Positions 44,702-53,165 are shown, counted from the first letter of the stretch. The stretch is 64,000 nucleotides of DNA from Mucilaginibacter gotjawali (GCF_002355435.1 NZ_AP017313.1:3534001-3598000), one strand, 5' to 3'. Made by a program: numbers and translations. Notes: a model not told the origin generated them from the letters alone.

Positions 44702-44767
44702 TAAATTTCGGAAATTATTTTCAGAACAACCCATGATCCCTGTCACTTAAAAAATTGATCCTGATCA
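44702..44767 (-). promoter_or_regulatory. Operator pair before the 43791 Usp gene
   Basis: Full boxes TGATCCCTGTCA (44734-44745) and TGATCCTGATCA (44756-44767), 22 bp apart. The -7 is weak: GAAATTTA (minus strand, 44702-44709), centred 34 bp from the first box. Confidence 0.65.
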
Positions 44768-44844
44768 TAAAACCACCTCTCTTTCCCTATTATTCATCAT
44801 TAATATTACAGCGGTTATTTTATTTACGCGGCACGCTGATAATA

Positions 44845-44909
44845 TGACTTGTATCAGCTATTGGGCTGACGCCCATCATACCACGGGCGAAATTATTGTG
44901 GTTATTTTG
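44845..44909 (+). promoter_or_regulatory. Operator pair before the 44927 gene
   Basis: Full boxes TGACTTGTATCA (44845-44856) and TGACGCCCATCA (44867-44878), 22 bp apart. The -7-like TTATTTTG (44902-44909) is centred exactly 33 bp from the second box. This intergenic region thus has two separate pairs back to back. Confidence 0.72.
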
Positions 44910-44926
44910 AGCATAATCTGCTAACG

Positions 44927-45121
44927 ATGGCAAAGAAAAGAGAAACAGGAGAAGCGGTTGAGATACCGGAACCTGCAAAAGAACCCGAAATTAAACCCGC
45001 AGCTGATCCAAAAGAACCAGCCGCCCCAAAAGAAGCCCCAAACAGCATCCCGGTTGAAAATCCGGTTGGGCCACCACCCAATGAGGTTCCTTCACCCGGC
45101 CAGGCTTTCAATACGTATTAG
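44927..45121 (+). CDS. Small Pro/Glu/Ala-rich protein
   Basis: 64 residues of low complexity, rich in Pro, Glu, Ala and Lys (EIPEPAKEPEIKPAADPKEP), ending VPSPGQAFNTY. Probably disordered. No signal peptide. Coding status is supported by a correctly placed operator pair and -7 box that give a leader of about ten bases. No family recognised; a protective disordered protein or a small adaptor are possibilities, both inference. Confidence 0.6.
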   Translation: MAKKRETGEAVEIPEPAKEPEIKPAADPKEPAAPKEAPNSIPVENPVGPPPNEVPSPGQAFNTY

Positions 45122-45137
45122 CAATTAATTTTTTGTT

Positions 45138-45176
45138 TTAAACATTTGTTTAATTACTTTGTTTAACTTAGGTTTG
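45138..45176 (+). promoter_or_regulatory. tetR promoter with overlapping palindrome
   Basis: TTTG (45145-45148), 20 bp, then TAGGTTTG (45169-45176) is a complete Bacteroidota promoter ending 17 bases before the ATG at 45194. The palindrome TTAAAC-ATTT-GTTTAA (45138-45153) covers the -33 element and is a candidate autoregulatory operator for the TetR protein. Confidence 0.65.
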
Positions 45177-45193
45177 TAGGGAAATTTCGCAGC

Positions 45194-45820
45194 ATGGATA
45201 AACCTGGTAACATAACAAATCCCGACGCTTCAACCGAAGAAAAGATCAAAGAGGCTGCCCGGGTTGTATTCACCGCTAAAGGGTACGCCGCTACCACAGT
45301 GAGAGATATTGCGGCCCAGGCAAACATTAACCTGGCTTTAGTGAATTACTATTTCAGGAGTAAGGAAAAGCTATTCGACCTGATCATGGCCGAAACCATG
45401 AAAATTTTATTTGACAAAATAAAGCCGGTAATTTATGATGAATCTACAACTCTGAACGAAAAGATAAGCGGGATAGTGGACAGTTACCTGGAGTTATTGC
45501 TGGAAAACCCTGAACTGCCCTTATTCGTGGTAAGTGAAATGAGATCAGGTTCGGATATGCTCCCGAAAATGACGGAAAACGGGAAATTGTTTTTAGAATC
45601 GCACTTTGCCAAACAGATCCGGCAGCTACAGGCAAAAGGCCAACTTAATTTTCATCCGGTCAATATTATGATGAATATGCTTGGGCTCATCGTCTTCCCT
45701 TTTATCGGGCGGCCTTTAATGCTCAAAACCGGGATAGTAAACGAAGAGGAATTCAGAAAAATAATTGAAGAGCGCAAAAAATTAATCCCGTTATGGATCG
45801 TCAGTATAATAAACCTTTAA
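45194..45820 (+). CDS. TetR/AcrR-family repressor
   Basis: 208 residues. N-terminal helix-turn-helix (AARVVFTAKGYAATTVRDIAAQANINLALVNYYFRSKEKLF in pieces at ~18-60) with the NYYFRSKEKLF recognition helix typical of TetR. The C-terminal ligand domain is helical and ends in IIEERKKLIPLWI. First gene of the efflux operon, 13 bases before the TolC gene. The order TetR, outer-membrane factor, HlyD, ABC, ABC, two permeases resembles E. coli CecR-YbhGFSR. It probably represses its own operon and is released by a toxic compound. Confidence 0.92.
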   Translation: MDKPGNITNPDASTEEKIKEAARVVFTAKGYAATTVRDIAAQANINLALVNYYFRSKEKLFDLIMAETMKILFDKIKPVIYDESTTLNEKISGIVDSYLELLLENPELPLFVVSEMRSGSDMLPKMTENGKLFLESHFAKQIRQLQAKGQLNFHPVNIMMNMLGLIVFPFIGRPLMLKTGIVNEEEFRKIIEERKKLIPLWIVSIINL

Positions 45821-45833
45821 ATTTTTTATCAAA

Positions 45834-47153
45834 ATGACCAAAATATTTAAGGCCAAAATATTTCCGTTCAACCAACAATGGTTCGGTATCCTGCTCCTGC
45901 TTTTGATGGCAAACCTTTTTACACCGATTGCAAAAGGACAATCATCTTTAACTATAAATGAGTGTTATAGCCTCGCCCGCAAAAATTATCCGTTGATAAA
46001 ACAAAGGGATTTGATCACCAAAACAAAAGAATACTCTGTTTCAAATGCAGCCAAGGGTTATTTGCCGGCATTTTCGGTAAACGGGCAGGCAACCTATCAA
46101 TCCAACGTAACCACATTTCCATTTTCTATCCCCATAAAAGGCTTTACCTTACCAAATTACAGTAAGGATCAATATAAAATATTTGGCGAATTGGACCAGA
46201 CCATATATGATGGCGGCGTTATCAGCAACCAAAAGCAAAATGCTGAGGCGAATGAAATCATACAGCAACAAAGCCTTGAAGTTCAATTGTATGCCTTGTA
46301 CGACCGCGTGAACCAGTTATTTTTTGGGGCGCTGCTTGTAAATGAACAGCTTAAACAAAACGACCTGTTAAAAGCCGATGTACAAAACGGTATCGACAAA
46401 GCAAAAGCGCTGCTGGCCAACGGCATGGCCTACCGCAGCAGCGTGGATGAGTTATCCGCACAAATATTACAAACCGAACAGGCGAGAGTGGAACTTACTG
46501 CTACAAAAAAAGCTTTTCTGAATATGCTGGGCCTGTTTATCAATAGCCCGCTGGACGAAAATACCGTGCTTGAAAAACCCGCTGAGCCGCAGCTTAGCCA
46601 AACCATCAGCAGGCCGGAACTAATGACCTATGAATACCAGAAAAAAACCTTCGACTTGCAGGACAAACTGTTAAATGCGCAATTACGCCCTCATTTTGGC
46701 TTTTTCGCCCAGGGTGGATACGGCAGGCCCGGCTTAAACCCATTGAGCAATAATTTTCAATGGTATTATATTGGCGGCTTAAAGCTCAGCTGGAATTTAG
46801 GCAGCTTATATACCTTAAAAAATCAACGGGAATTACTTGATATCAACCGGAAAAACCTGGATATACAAAAAGAAACTTTCCTGTTTAATACCAGCGTCAC
46901 TCAAAAACAGCAAAACGCCGATATAGAAAAATATATGCAGCTGGTAAAAAACGATGATGCCATCATCGCGCTGCGCGAATCGGTAAAAAAAGCGGCAAGC
47001 GCGCAGCTTGAAAACGGTGTGCTAAGCGCACATGATTATATTAACGAGGTAAATAATGAAGACCAGGCCAGGCAAAACCTCATCCTGCACCAAATGCAGC
47101 TTTTACAGGCCGAATACAGTTACCAGACTACCATAGGCAATATCAAAAATTAA
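45834..47153 (+). CDS. TolC-family outer-membrane efflux protein
   Basis: 439 residues. Signal peptide (~1-35, ending IAKGQ) and two TolC repeats with long helices: LTINECYSLARKNYPLIKQR, EANEIIQQQSLEVQLYALYD, and in the second half LRESVKKAASAQLENGVLSA with LLQAEYSYQTTIGN at the end. It forms the trimeric outer-membrane channel for the ABC exporter encoded downstream. Follows tetR by 13 bases and precedes hlyD by 19. Confidence 0.92.
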   Translation: MTKIFKAKIFPFNQQWFGILLLLLMANLFTPIAKGQSSLTINECYSLARKNYPLIKQRDLITKTKEYSVSNAAKGYLPAFSVNGQATYQSNVTTFPFSIPIKGFTLPNYSKDQYKIFGELDQTIYDGGVISNQKQNAEANEIIQQQSLEVQLYALYDRVNQLFFGALLVNEQLKQNDLLKADVQNGIDKAKALLANGMAYRSSVDELSAQILQTEQARVELTATKKAFLNMLGLFINSPLDENTVLEKPAEPQLSQTISRPELMTYEYQKKTFDLQDKLLNAQLRPHFGFFAQGGYGRPGLNPLSNNFQWYYIGGLKLSWNLGSLYTLKNQRELLDINRKNLDIQKETFLFNTSVTQKQQNADIEKYMQLVKNDDAIIALRESVKKAASAQLENGVLSAHDYINEVNNEDQARQNLILHQMQLLQAEYSYQTTIGNIKN

Positions 47154-47172
47154 GAAACAAAAGATTACTCGC

Positions 47173-48111
47173 ATGAAAACACGGATATTTTTATACATCA
47201 TGATAATGCCCCTGCTATTTACAGGATGTAGTTTAAATGATCATTTATCAGATGCATCAGGCACATTTGAGGTGGATGAAGTGATTGTGTCGTCGGAAGT
47301 GCCCGGGAAGATCCTGTCGCTGAATATCGACGAAGGTTCTTTGCTCAAAAAAGACAGCATTGTAGGCATCATAGACTCTATTCCACTTGAGTTGCAAAAA
47401 GCACAGGTGGAGGCATCGATAAGTGCACTGCATGAAAAGACAATGGACGTAGGGCCGCAGGTACAAATGCTTAAAGACCAAATAGCTGTACAAAAAACAC
47501 AACTGGCAAACGCAATGACTGAAAAGGCACGTACAGAGCGTTTGATAAAAGCAGATGCCGCCACCACCAAACAACTGGACGACTGGAACAACCAGATCGA
47601 GGTATTAAAAAAACAGATCGCAGTAAACGAACAGCAAATAAAAGTACAGGAAACCACCACCGGCACGCAGAACAACAGCGTTTTGAGTGAAGCAAAACCG
47701 TTGAGCAAATCGGTAGCTCAGATCAATGACCAGCTGAAACGTACCAATATTAAAAACCCGGTCAACGGCACCGTGCTTACTAAATACGCAATGGCGGGTG
47801 AAGTAACTTCGGCGGGCAAAGCCCTGTATAAAATAGGCGATCTTTCGGTTGTAACACTGAGAGCTTATATCACCGGGACGCAGCTTGCACAGGTAAAATT
47901 AAACCAGCATGTTAAGGTTTTGGTGGATAAGGATGCCAGCAATTACCGCACCTACGACGGGGTGATCAATTTCATATCGGACAAGGCAGAATTTACACCA
48001 AAAACCATCCAGACAAAAGATGAACGGGCCAACCTGGTGTACGCGATAAAGATCCATGTAAAAAACGACGGCTACCTGAAGATAGGGATGTACGGCGAAG
48101 TAAAGTTTTAA
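47173..48111 (+). CDS. HlyD-family periplasmic adaptor lipoprotein
   Basis: 312 residues. Lipoprotein signal with Cys in LLFTGCSLN. A biotinyl-lipoyl half (VDEVIVSSEVPGKILSLNID), a long coiled coil (~85-190, KQIAVNEQQIKVQETT) and the second lipoyl half (NPVNGTVLTKYAMAGEVTSA) with a beta-barrel domain (VTLRAYITGTQLAQVKLNQH). Links the inner-membrane ABC exporter to the TolC channel, as YbhG does. Second structural gene of the efflux operon, followed by a palindromic repeat element. Confidence 0.92.
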   Translation: MKTRIFLYIMIMPLLFTGCSLNDHLSDASGTFEVDEVIVSSEVPGKILSLNIDEGSLLKKDSIVGIIDSIPLELQKAQVEASISALHEKTMDVGPQVQMLKDQIAVQKTQLANAMTEKARTERLIKADAATTKQLDDWNNQIEVLKKQIAVNEQQIKVQETTTGTQNNSVLSEAKPLSKSVAQINDQLKRTNIKNPVNGTVLTKYAMAGEVTSAGKALYKIGDLSVVTLRAYITGTQLAQVKLNQHVKVLVDKDASNYRTYDGVINFISDKAEFTPKTIQTKDERANLVYAIKIHVKNDGYLKIGMYGEVKF

Positions 48112-48112
48112 A

Positions 48113-48216
48113 GCCTCACCCTGCCCTCTCCAAGGGAGAGGGTTCTTTAAAAGCAAGTGGTTCAAGTCCTCTCCTTTGGAGAGCCTGCCGGCCGCAGGCA
48201 GGGATTTAGGTGAGGC
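48113..48216. repeat. Palindromic repeat element inside the efflux operon
   Basis: About 104 bp bounded by GCCTCACC and GGTGAGGC. Inside are CCCTCTCC/GGAGAGGG, CTCTCC-TTT-GGAGAG and CCTGC/GCAGG hairpins. It is a REP-like element of the kind dispersed in Bacteroidota genomes, here inserted between hlyD and the first ABC gene. Confidence 0.75.
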
Positions 48217-48257
48217 CAACAAATATCAGAATAAAAAAACATTGAACGAATTAAAGC

Positions 48258-49177
48258 ATGAAGCCCGTAGTTGTCGAGAATATTATTCAAAAATATCACG
48301 TTAAAAAACAGTGGTAGCTGCCCTTAAAGGCGTTTCGTTTACTGTTGAAAGGGGTGAGATTTTTGGCATCATAGGCCCCGACGGCGCGGGTAAAACATCC
48401 CTGTTCCGCATATTAACCACCTTGTTGCTTGCCGAAAGCGGCAACGCATGGGTGGATGGGTTTGATGTAATAAAGGATTATAAAGAAATAAGGAACCGCA
48501 TCGGTTATATGCCGGGCAAATTTTCATTATACCAGGACCTTTCGGTGCAGGAAAACCTCGAGTTTTTCGCTACTATTTTTAATACCACCATCGAAAAAAA
48601 CTACGAGCTGATCAAAGAAATTTACCTGCAGATTGAGCCATTTAAAGAAAGGAAAGCTGGCCAGCTGTCAGGCGGAATGAAACAAAAACTGGCCCTGTGC
48701 TGCGCGCTGATCCACAAGCCCTCCGTATTGTTCCTTGACGAGCCAACAACAGGTGTGGATGCAGTATCCCGCAAAGAATTTTGGGACATGCTTCACCGGC
48801 TAAAATTACAGGGCATTACCATACTGGTATCAACCGCCTATATGGATGAAGCCAGCCTTTGCGACCGTGTAGCCTTAATTCAAAAAGGCGAAATTCTGTC
48901 AATAAATACCCCTGAGGGCATTATTGACCAATTTGAAAAACCTTTATGGGCCATTAAGGCTAACGAAATGTACAAACTGATGAATGCCATTAAGAATGAT
49001 CCGGCTGTTGAAAGCTGTTATCCCTTCGGGCAGTACCATCACGTGGTTTTTAAAACGCAGGAAAACAGCAAACAAAAGCTGGAGAACTTAGCAAAGGCCG
49101 GGCATTATACCGATGTGGAGATTGAGGCTATCAAACCAAATATTGAAGATTGTTTTATGGCATTGATGAACGATTAA
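48258..49177 (+). pseudogene. ABC exporter ATPase (first copy), frameshifted near the start
   Basis: The ATG at 48258 gives KPVVVENIIQKYHVKK and then a stop. Adding one A to the run at 48303-48308 joins it to the long frame T-V-V-A-A-L-K-G-V-S-F, which continues to 49177. All ATPase motifs lie downstream of the break: Walker A GPDGAGKTSLFR, signature LSGGMKQKLALC, Walker B VLFLDEPTTGVD. Restored length ~306 residues. Two bases before the second ATPase. If real, the shorter frame could start at GTG 48311 but would lack the first strand. An assembly error seems likelier in an otherwise intact operon. Confidence 0.82.
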
Positions 49178-49178
49178 G

Positions 49179-49919
49179 ATGGAAAAAGTTATCACCGCAA
49201 AAGATTTAACCAAAAAGTTCGGGGATTTTACCGCTGTGGACAAGATCAACTTTGATGTGGAAAAGGGTGAAATATTTGGCTTTTTGGGAGCAAACGGCGC
49301 CGGAAAAACTACGGCGATGCGGATGCTTTGCGGTTTGCTGTTGCCTACATCAGGCCAGGCCACGGTTGCGGGATTTGATGTTTATAAACAAAACGAAAAG
49401 ATCAAACAAAACATCGGCTATATGAGCCAGAAGTTTTCGCTGTATGAAGACCTGACTATTACCGAGAATATCCGTTTTTACGGTGGTATTTATGGTTTGA
49501 GCAATGATCGGATTAAAGAAAAAACGGCGCAGCTGATCAAACTGCTGCACCTGGAGGGACAGGAAAAAACATTGGTAAAAGCCCTGCCGCTTGGATGGAA
49601 GCAAAAACTGGCTTTCTCCATAGCGATAGTGCATGAACCCGCGATTGTTTTTTTGGACGAGCCAACCGGCGGTGTTGACCCGATAACCCGCCGTGAATTT
49701 TGGGGCCTGATATATGAAGCATCGGCAAGGGGGATCACCATTTTTGTAACCACCCATTACATGGATGAAGCGGAATATTGTAACCGGGTTTCGATCATGG
49801 TTGACGGCAGGATCGACGCGCTTGATACACCGGCAAATTTAATGAAAAATCATTCGGCAAGTTCAATGGATGAGGTGTTTTTGCATTTGGCCCGGAAAGC
49901 GGTGCGGACAGGAGATTAG
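49179..49919 (+). CDS. ABC exporter ATPase (second copy)
   Basis: 246 residues. Walker A GANGAGKTTAMRML, a signature region in which the canonical LSGGQ is replaced by LPLGWKQKLAFSIA, Walker B IVFLDEPTGGVDP and the H-loop TTHYMDEAE. The altered signature in this copy, beside a normal one in the first ATPase, suggests an asymmetric heterodimer with one weakened site. In E. coli YbhF the two ATPases are fused; here they are separate genes two bases apart. Confidence 0.92.
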   Translation: MEKVITAKDLTKKFGDFTAVDKINFDVEKGEIFGFLGANGAGKTTAMRMLCGLLLPTSGQATVAGFDVYKQNEKIKQNIGYMSQKFSLYEDLTITENIRFYGGIYGLSNDRIKEKTAQLIKLLHLEGQEKTLVKALPLGWKQKLAFSIAIVHEPAIVFLDEPTGGVDPITRREFWGLIYEASARGITIFVTTHYMDEAEYCNRVSIMVDGRIDALDTPANLMKNHSASSMDEVFLHLARKAVRTGD

Positions 49920-49974
49920 GTTTATGTCATTAGGTCATTGTTTAATTGATACGGTTTAATAAACGATTAACAAC

Positions 49975-51081
49975 GTGAAGCAATTTTTAATTTTTGTAAA
50001 AAAAGAGTGGCTCCATATCTGGAGGGACCGGCGCACCCTGTTTATCCTGATCTGGATGCCTATCGTACAAATCATCCTGTATGGCTTCGCGTTGACCAAC
50101 GAGGTAAAAAATTCGAATATTGCCATTTTTGACCAGTCACAGGACCAGGCGTCAACCGATATTTCCAAAGAAATTGCGGCGAGTCGCTATTTTAACCTGG
50201 TAAAAAATGTGCATTCGTACCAGGATGTGGGCGCAACGTTCAGGCAGGGAAAGATCAGGTTGGCGATTATTTTTCCGGTCAATTTCCGGTACGATCTGCT
50301 GCACAGCAACCATGCGCAGATCCAATTGATCGCTGATGCATCCGACCCAAATACAGCCAACACACTTACCAACTATGCTGGTTCCATCATCAACGATTAC
50401 CAGCAAAGTTTAACTAATAATGAGCAATTACCTTATACTATAAAAACACAGGTACGCATGCTGTATAACCCTGAATTAAAGGGCGCTTATAGCTTTGTAC
50501 CGGGTGTAATGGCATTGGTGCTGATGCTGGTTTGCACCATGATGACATCTATCGCCATTGTAAAAGAAAAAGAAATGGGCACGATGGAAGTGATACTGGT
50601 ATCACCCTTAAAACCGTTCCGGATCATCATTGCGAAAGCTGTCCCCTATTTATTTGTCTCGCTGCTTAACATTACCAGTATCTTGCTGCTCAGTGTTTAT
50701 GTATTGGATGTACCCATTGTGGGCAGCTTATGGCTTTTGATGGCAGAGAGCACCTTGTTTACCATAACTTCGCTGTCATTGGGCATCTTGATCTCTAACA
50801 GCGCAAAAACGCAGCAAACGGCTATGTTTATTGCCATGATGTCCTTGTTTTTGCCCACGCTATTGTTCAGCGGCTTTATGTTCCCGATAGAAAACATGCC
50901 GGTGCCGATGCAGGTCATTTCAAACGTGGTGCCGTCGAAATGGTTTTATATCATCATTAAGGACATCATGATAAAGGGGCTTGGATTTACCGCTGTTTGG
51001 AAAGAAACGCTGATATTGGTGGGCATGACCATGACACTGCTGGGTATCAGTATTTATAATTTTAAAATCAGGCTGGCATGA
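49975..51081 (+). CDS. ABC-2 type permease (YbhS-like), GTG start
   Basis: 368 residues. N-terminal cytosolic segment with WLHIWRDRRTLFILIW, first helix (~25-45), a large periplasmic domain (~50-175), and five C-terminal helices (FVPGVMALVLMLVCTMMTSI, VPYLFVSLLNITSILLLSVY, MSLFLPTLLFSGFMFPIENM). This is the YhhJ/YbhS type of ABC-2 exporter subunit. Translation starts with GTG at 49975. It overlaps the next permease by four bases (ATGA), so the two are coupled and probably form a heterodimeric channel. Confidence 0.9.
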   Translation: MKQFLIFVKKEWLHIWRDRRTLFILIWMPIVQIILYGFALTNEVKNSNIAIFDQSQDQASTDISKEIAASRYFNLVKNVHSYQDVGATFRQGKIRLAIIFPVNFRYDLLHSNHAQIQLIADASDPNTANTLTNYAGSIINDYQQSLTNNEQLPYTIKTQVRMLYNPELKGAYSFVPGVMALVLMLVCTMMTSIAIVKEKEMGTMEVILVSPLKPFRIIIAKAVPYLFVSLLNITSILLLSVYVLDVPIVGSLWLLMAESTLFTITSLSLGILISNSAKTQQTAMFIAMMSLFLPTLLFSGFMFPIENMPVPMQVISNVVPSKWFYIIIKDIMIKGLGFTAVWKETLILVGMTMTLLGISIYNFKIRLA

Positions 51082-52199
51082 GAATGTTGAAATTTTTATT
51101 GCAGAAAGAGCTGAAGCAGATATTCCGCGATCCGGGGATCATCAGGGTGTTGTTTATTATGCCGATGGTGCAGTTACTTATTTTACCCCTTGCTGCCGAT
51201 TATGAAATAAAAAACATTAACCTGGGGGTGGTTGACCAGGATCATACCGAATATTCGCGCATCCTCACCAATAAAATTATTGCCTCCGGATATTTTAAAC
51301 TTAAAGATTACAGCCCAACCTTTAACCAGGGCCTGAAAGCCATTGAACTGGATAAAACCGACCTGATAGTAGAAATTCCGCCGCATTTTGAGCGCGACCT
51401 GGTAAAAGACAACCAGGCAACGTTATTTATCGCCGTGAACGCCATTAACGGTGTTAAGGCGGGCCTGGGCGGGGCTTATGTGCAGCAAATCATACAGGGC
51501 TATAACCAGAATGTCCGCATGAAATGGATCCAGGCGCCCAGGTATAGCCCGCAGCCCACGATTGACGTAACGTATTCCGACTGGTACAACCCCCACATGA
51601 ACTACAAGGTATTTATGGTACCGGGCATTTTGGTGATGCTGGTGACGATGATCGGATCCTCATTTGCGGCAAACAATATCGTACGTGAAAAGGAATTGGG
51701 CACCATCGAACAGATTAATGTGAGCCCGATAAAAAAATGGCAGTTTATTTTAGGCAAACTTATCCCCTTCTGGATGCTGGCCCTTAGTGTGCTCACGTTA
51801 GGTTTAATAATTGCCAGGGTTGTTTACGGAATTATTCCGCTGGGCAGCTATTTTACTATTTATATTTTCGCTTCGATATACCTGCTGGCGGTTCTGGGGC
51901 TCGGATTGTTATTGTCCACCTACGCGCAAACCCAGCAACAATCTATGCTCGTATCGTTTTTTGTGACGATGATATTTAACCTGCTTAGTGGGTTATACAC
52001 TCCTATTGAAAGTATGCCGACCTGGGCACAATGGATTACCAAATTTAACCCGGTATCCTATTTTATCGAAGTAATGAGGATGGTGATGTTGAAGGGCAGC
52101 GGGCTTACGGATATCAGGTTCCATATTGTGGCTATTTTAGGTTTTGCACTTTTTTTTAACGGCTGGGCTGTTTTAAATTACCGGAAAAGGACCGGTTAG
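51078..52199 (+). CDS. ABC-2 type permease (YbhR-like)
   Basis: 373 residues with the same layout as its neighbour: QKELKQIFRDPGIIRVLFIM, a large periplasmic domain, and C-terminal helices including MVPGILVMLVTMIGSSFAAN, VREKELGTIEQINVSPIKKW and LLSGLYTPIESMPTW. Start ATG overlaps the upstream stop. Last gene of the efflux operon. Likely exports a drug, bile-like or cationic compound with the HlyD and TolC proteins; substrate not predictable. Confidence 0.9.
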   Translation: MRMLKFLLQKELKQIFRDPGIIRVLFIMPMVQLLILPLAADYEIKNINLGVVDQDHTEYSRILTNKIIASGYFKLKDYSPTFNQGLKAIELDKTDLIVEIPPHFERDLVKDNQATLFIAVNAINGVKAGLGGAYVQQIIQGYNQNVRMKWIQAPRYSPQPTIDVTYSDWYNPHMNYKVFMVPGILVMLVTMIGSSFAANNIVREKELGTIEQINVSPIKKWQFILGKLIPFWMLALSVLTLGLIIARVVYGIIPLGSYFTIYIFASIYLLAVLGLGLLLSTYAQTQQQSMLVSFFVTMIFNLLSGLYTPIESMPTWAQWITKFNPVSYFIEVMRMVMLKGSGLTDIRFHIVAILGFALFFNGWAVLNYRKRTG

Positions 52200-52289
52200 G
52201 TCCGGATTACCTTATTTGTTCATTTTTTATGCAAAATTCTACCATTTGTAGTTTTTTGTAAACACAAAAGGGACTTTTACCCTATGTGA

Positions 52290-52297
52290 TATGTTTG
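52290..52297 (+). promoter_or_regulatory. -7 element of the small membrane protein gene
   Basis: TATGTTTG is a perfect TAnnTTTG box 60 bp before the ATG at 52357; no clear -33 element. Confidence 0.4.
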
Positions 52298-52356
52298 CCG
52301 GCAATTTGGCATGATTATTTTGTTATGGCAAATACATTTACTAAAAACAAAATATT

Positions 52357-52515
52357 ATGAGATCAATCCTTTATATTATCGCTGTCATCCTGATAATTGG
52401 ATGGGCGATTGGCGTGTTTGCTTACTCGGCAGGTGGAATAATTCATGCTTTGCTTGTAATAGCAATTATTTCAATTCTTATCGGCTTAATCAGGGGTGAT
52501 ACCTCTGTCATTTAA
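52357..52515 (+). CDS. Small two-helix membrane protein (lmo0937 family)
   Basis: 52 residues: MRSILYIIAVILIIGWAIGV, then FAYSAGGIIHALLVIAIISI and a short charged end. Two membrane helices separated by a Gly-rich turn with a conserved-looking G-G-I-I-H motif match the lmo0937-type family by recall. It is followed at once by a strong terminator and preceded by a -7 box, so it is a real monocistronic gene. Function unknown; such genes are often general-stress induced. Confidence 0.82.
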   Translation: MRSILYIIAVILIIGWAIGVFAYSAGGIIHALLVIAIISILIGLIRGDTSVI

Positions 52516-52539
52516 AACGAATTGTTTATTTCATATCGA

Positions 52540-52567
52540 GGCGGCCCTGCGGGTCGCCTTTTTTTTT
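52540..52567 (+). terminator. Rho-independent terminator
   Basis: GGCGGCCC pairs with GGGTCGCC (8 bp, one G-U) around TGC, followed by nine T. Confidence 0.92.
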
Positions 52568-52661
52568 GGTATACCGGCTTAATATTTTCACGATCATCTC
52601 CTCTTAAATAAATTAATCGCTTATATTTAAACAACCTTAAATCCATCTGATTTTTATATAA

Positions 52662-53108
52662 ATGAAAACAGTTTTTGACGAAGAAACAAGACGCGAATTA
52701 ATTGAAAGAATTAATAACCTGAATGAAAACAGCCTCGCCCAATGGGGTAAAATGAATGTATACCAGACGATAAAACATTGCATACTGGCAGACGAAAATT
52801 ATTTGGGCAAACGGAATTATAAACGGACATTTCTCGGGCGGGTTATTGGCAAAATAGCCCTAAAGGGTATGCTGAAAGATGACAAACCTATGAGCCGGAA
52901 TGCACCTACCGGCAAAGATTTTAAGATAACTGAAACCAAAGGCAATCTTGCTGCGGAGAAAGCTAAATGGATTGCTTCGATCAGGGAATACGGGGATTTT
53001 TCAAACCCTGGTTTCGTTCATTGGTTTTTCGGAAAAATGACAAAGGAACAGGTGGGCTACTTTGCGTATAAACACAACGATCATCACTTAAGGCAATTTG
53101 ACTGTTAA
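52662..53108 (+). CDS. DUF1569 (DinB-like) protein
   Basis: 148 residues. Helical, with His in the first and last helices (MNVYQTIKHCILADENY and KHNDHHLRQF), as in DUF1569, a branch of the DinB/YfiT superfamily of small metal-binding four-helix bundles. Members may be thiol-dependent transferases but most have no assigned reaction. Cytosolic. About 60 bases before the next small gene, possibly co-transcribed. Confidence 0.78.
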   Translation: MKTVFDEETRRELIERINNLNENSLAQWGKMNVYQTIKHCILADENYLGKRNYKRTFLGRVIGKIALKGMLKDDKPMSRNAPTGKDFKITETKGNLAAEKAKWIASIREYGDFSNPGFVHWFFGKMTKEQVGYFAYKHNDHHLRQFDC

Positions 53109-53165
53109 AATAAATGGACTGACCGTTGATAAGTTTTAAGGCTGAAACATTTACTTTATCAAAAA

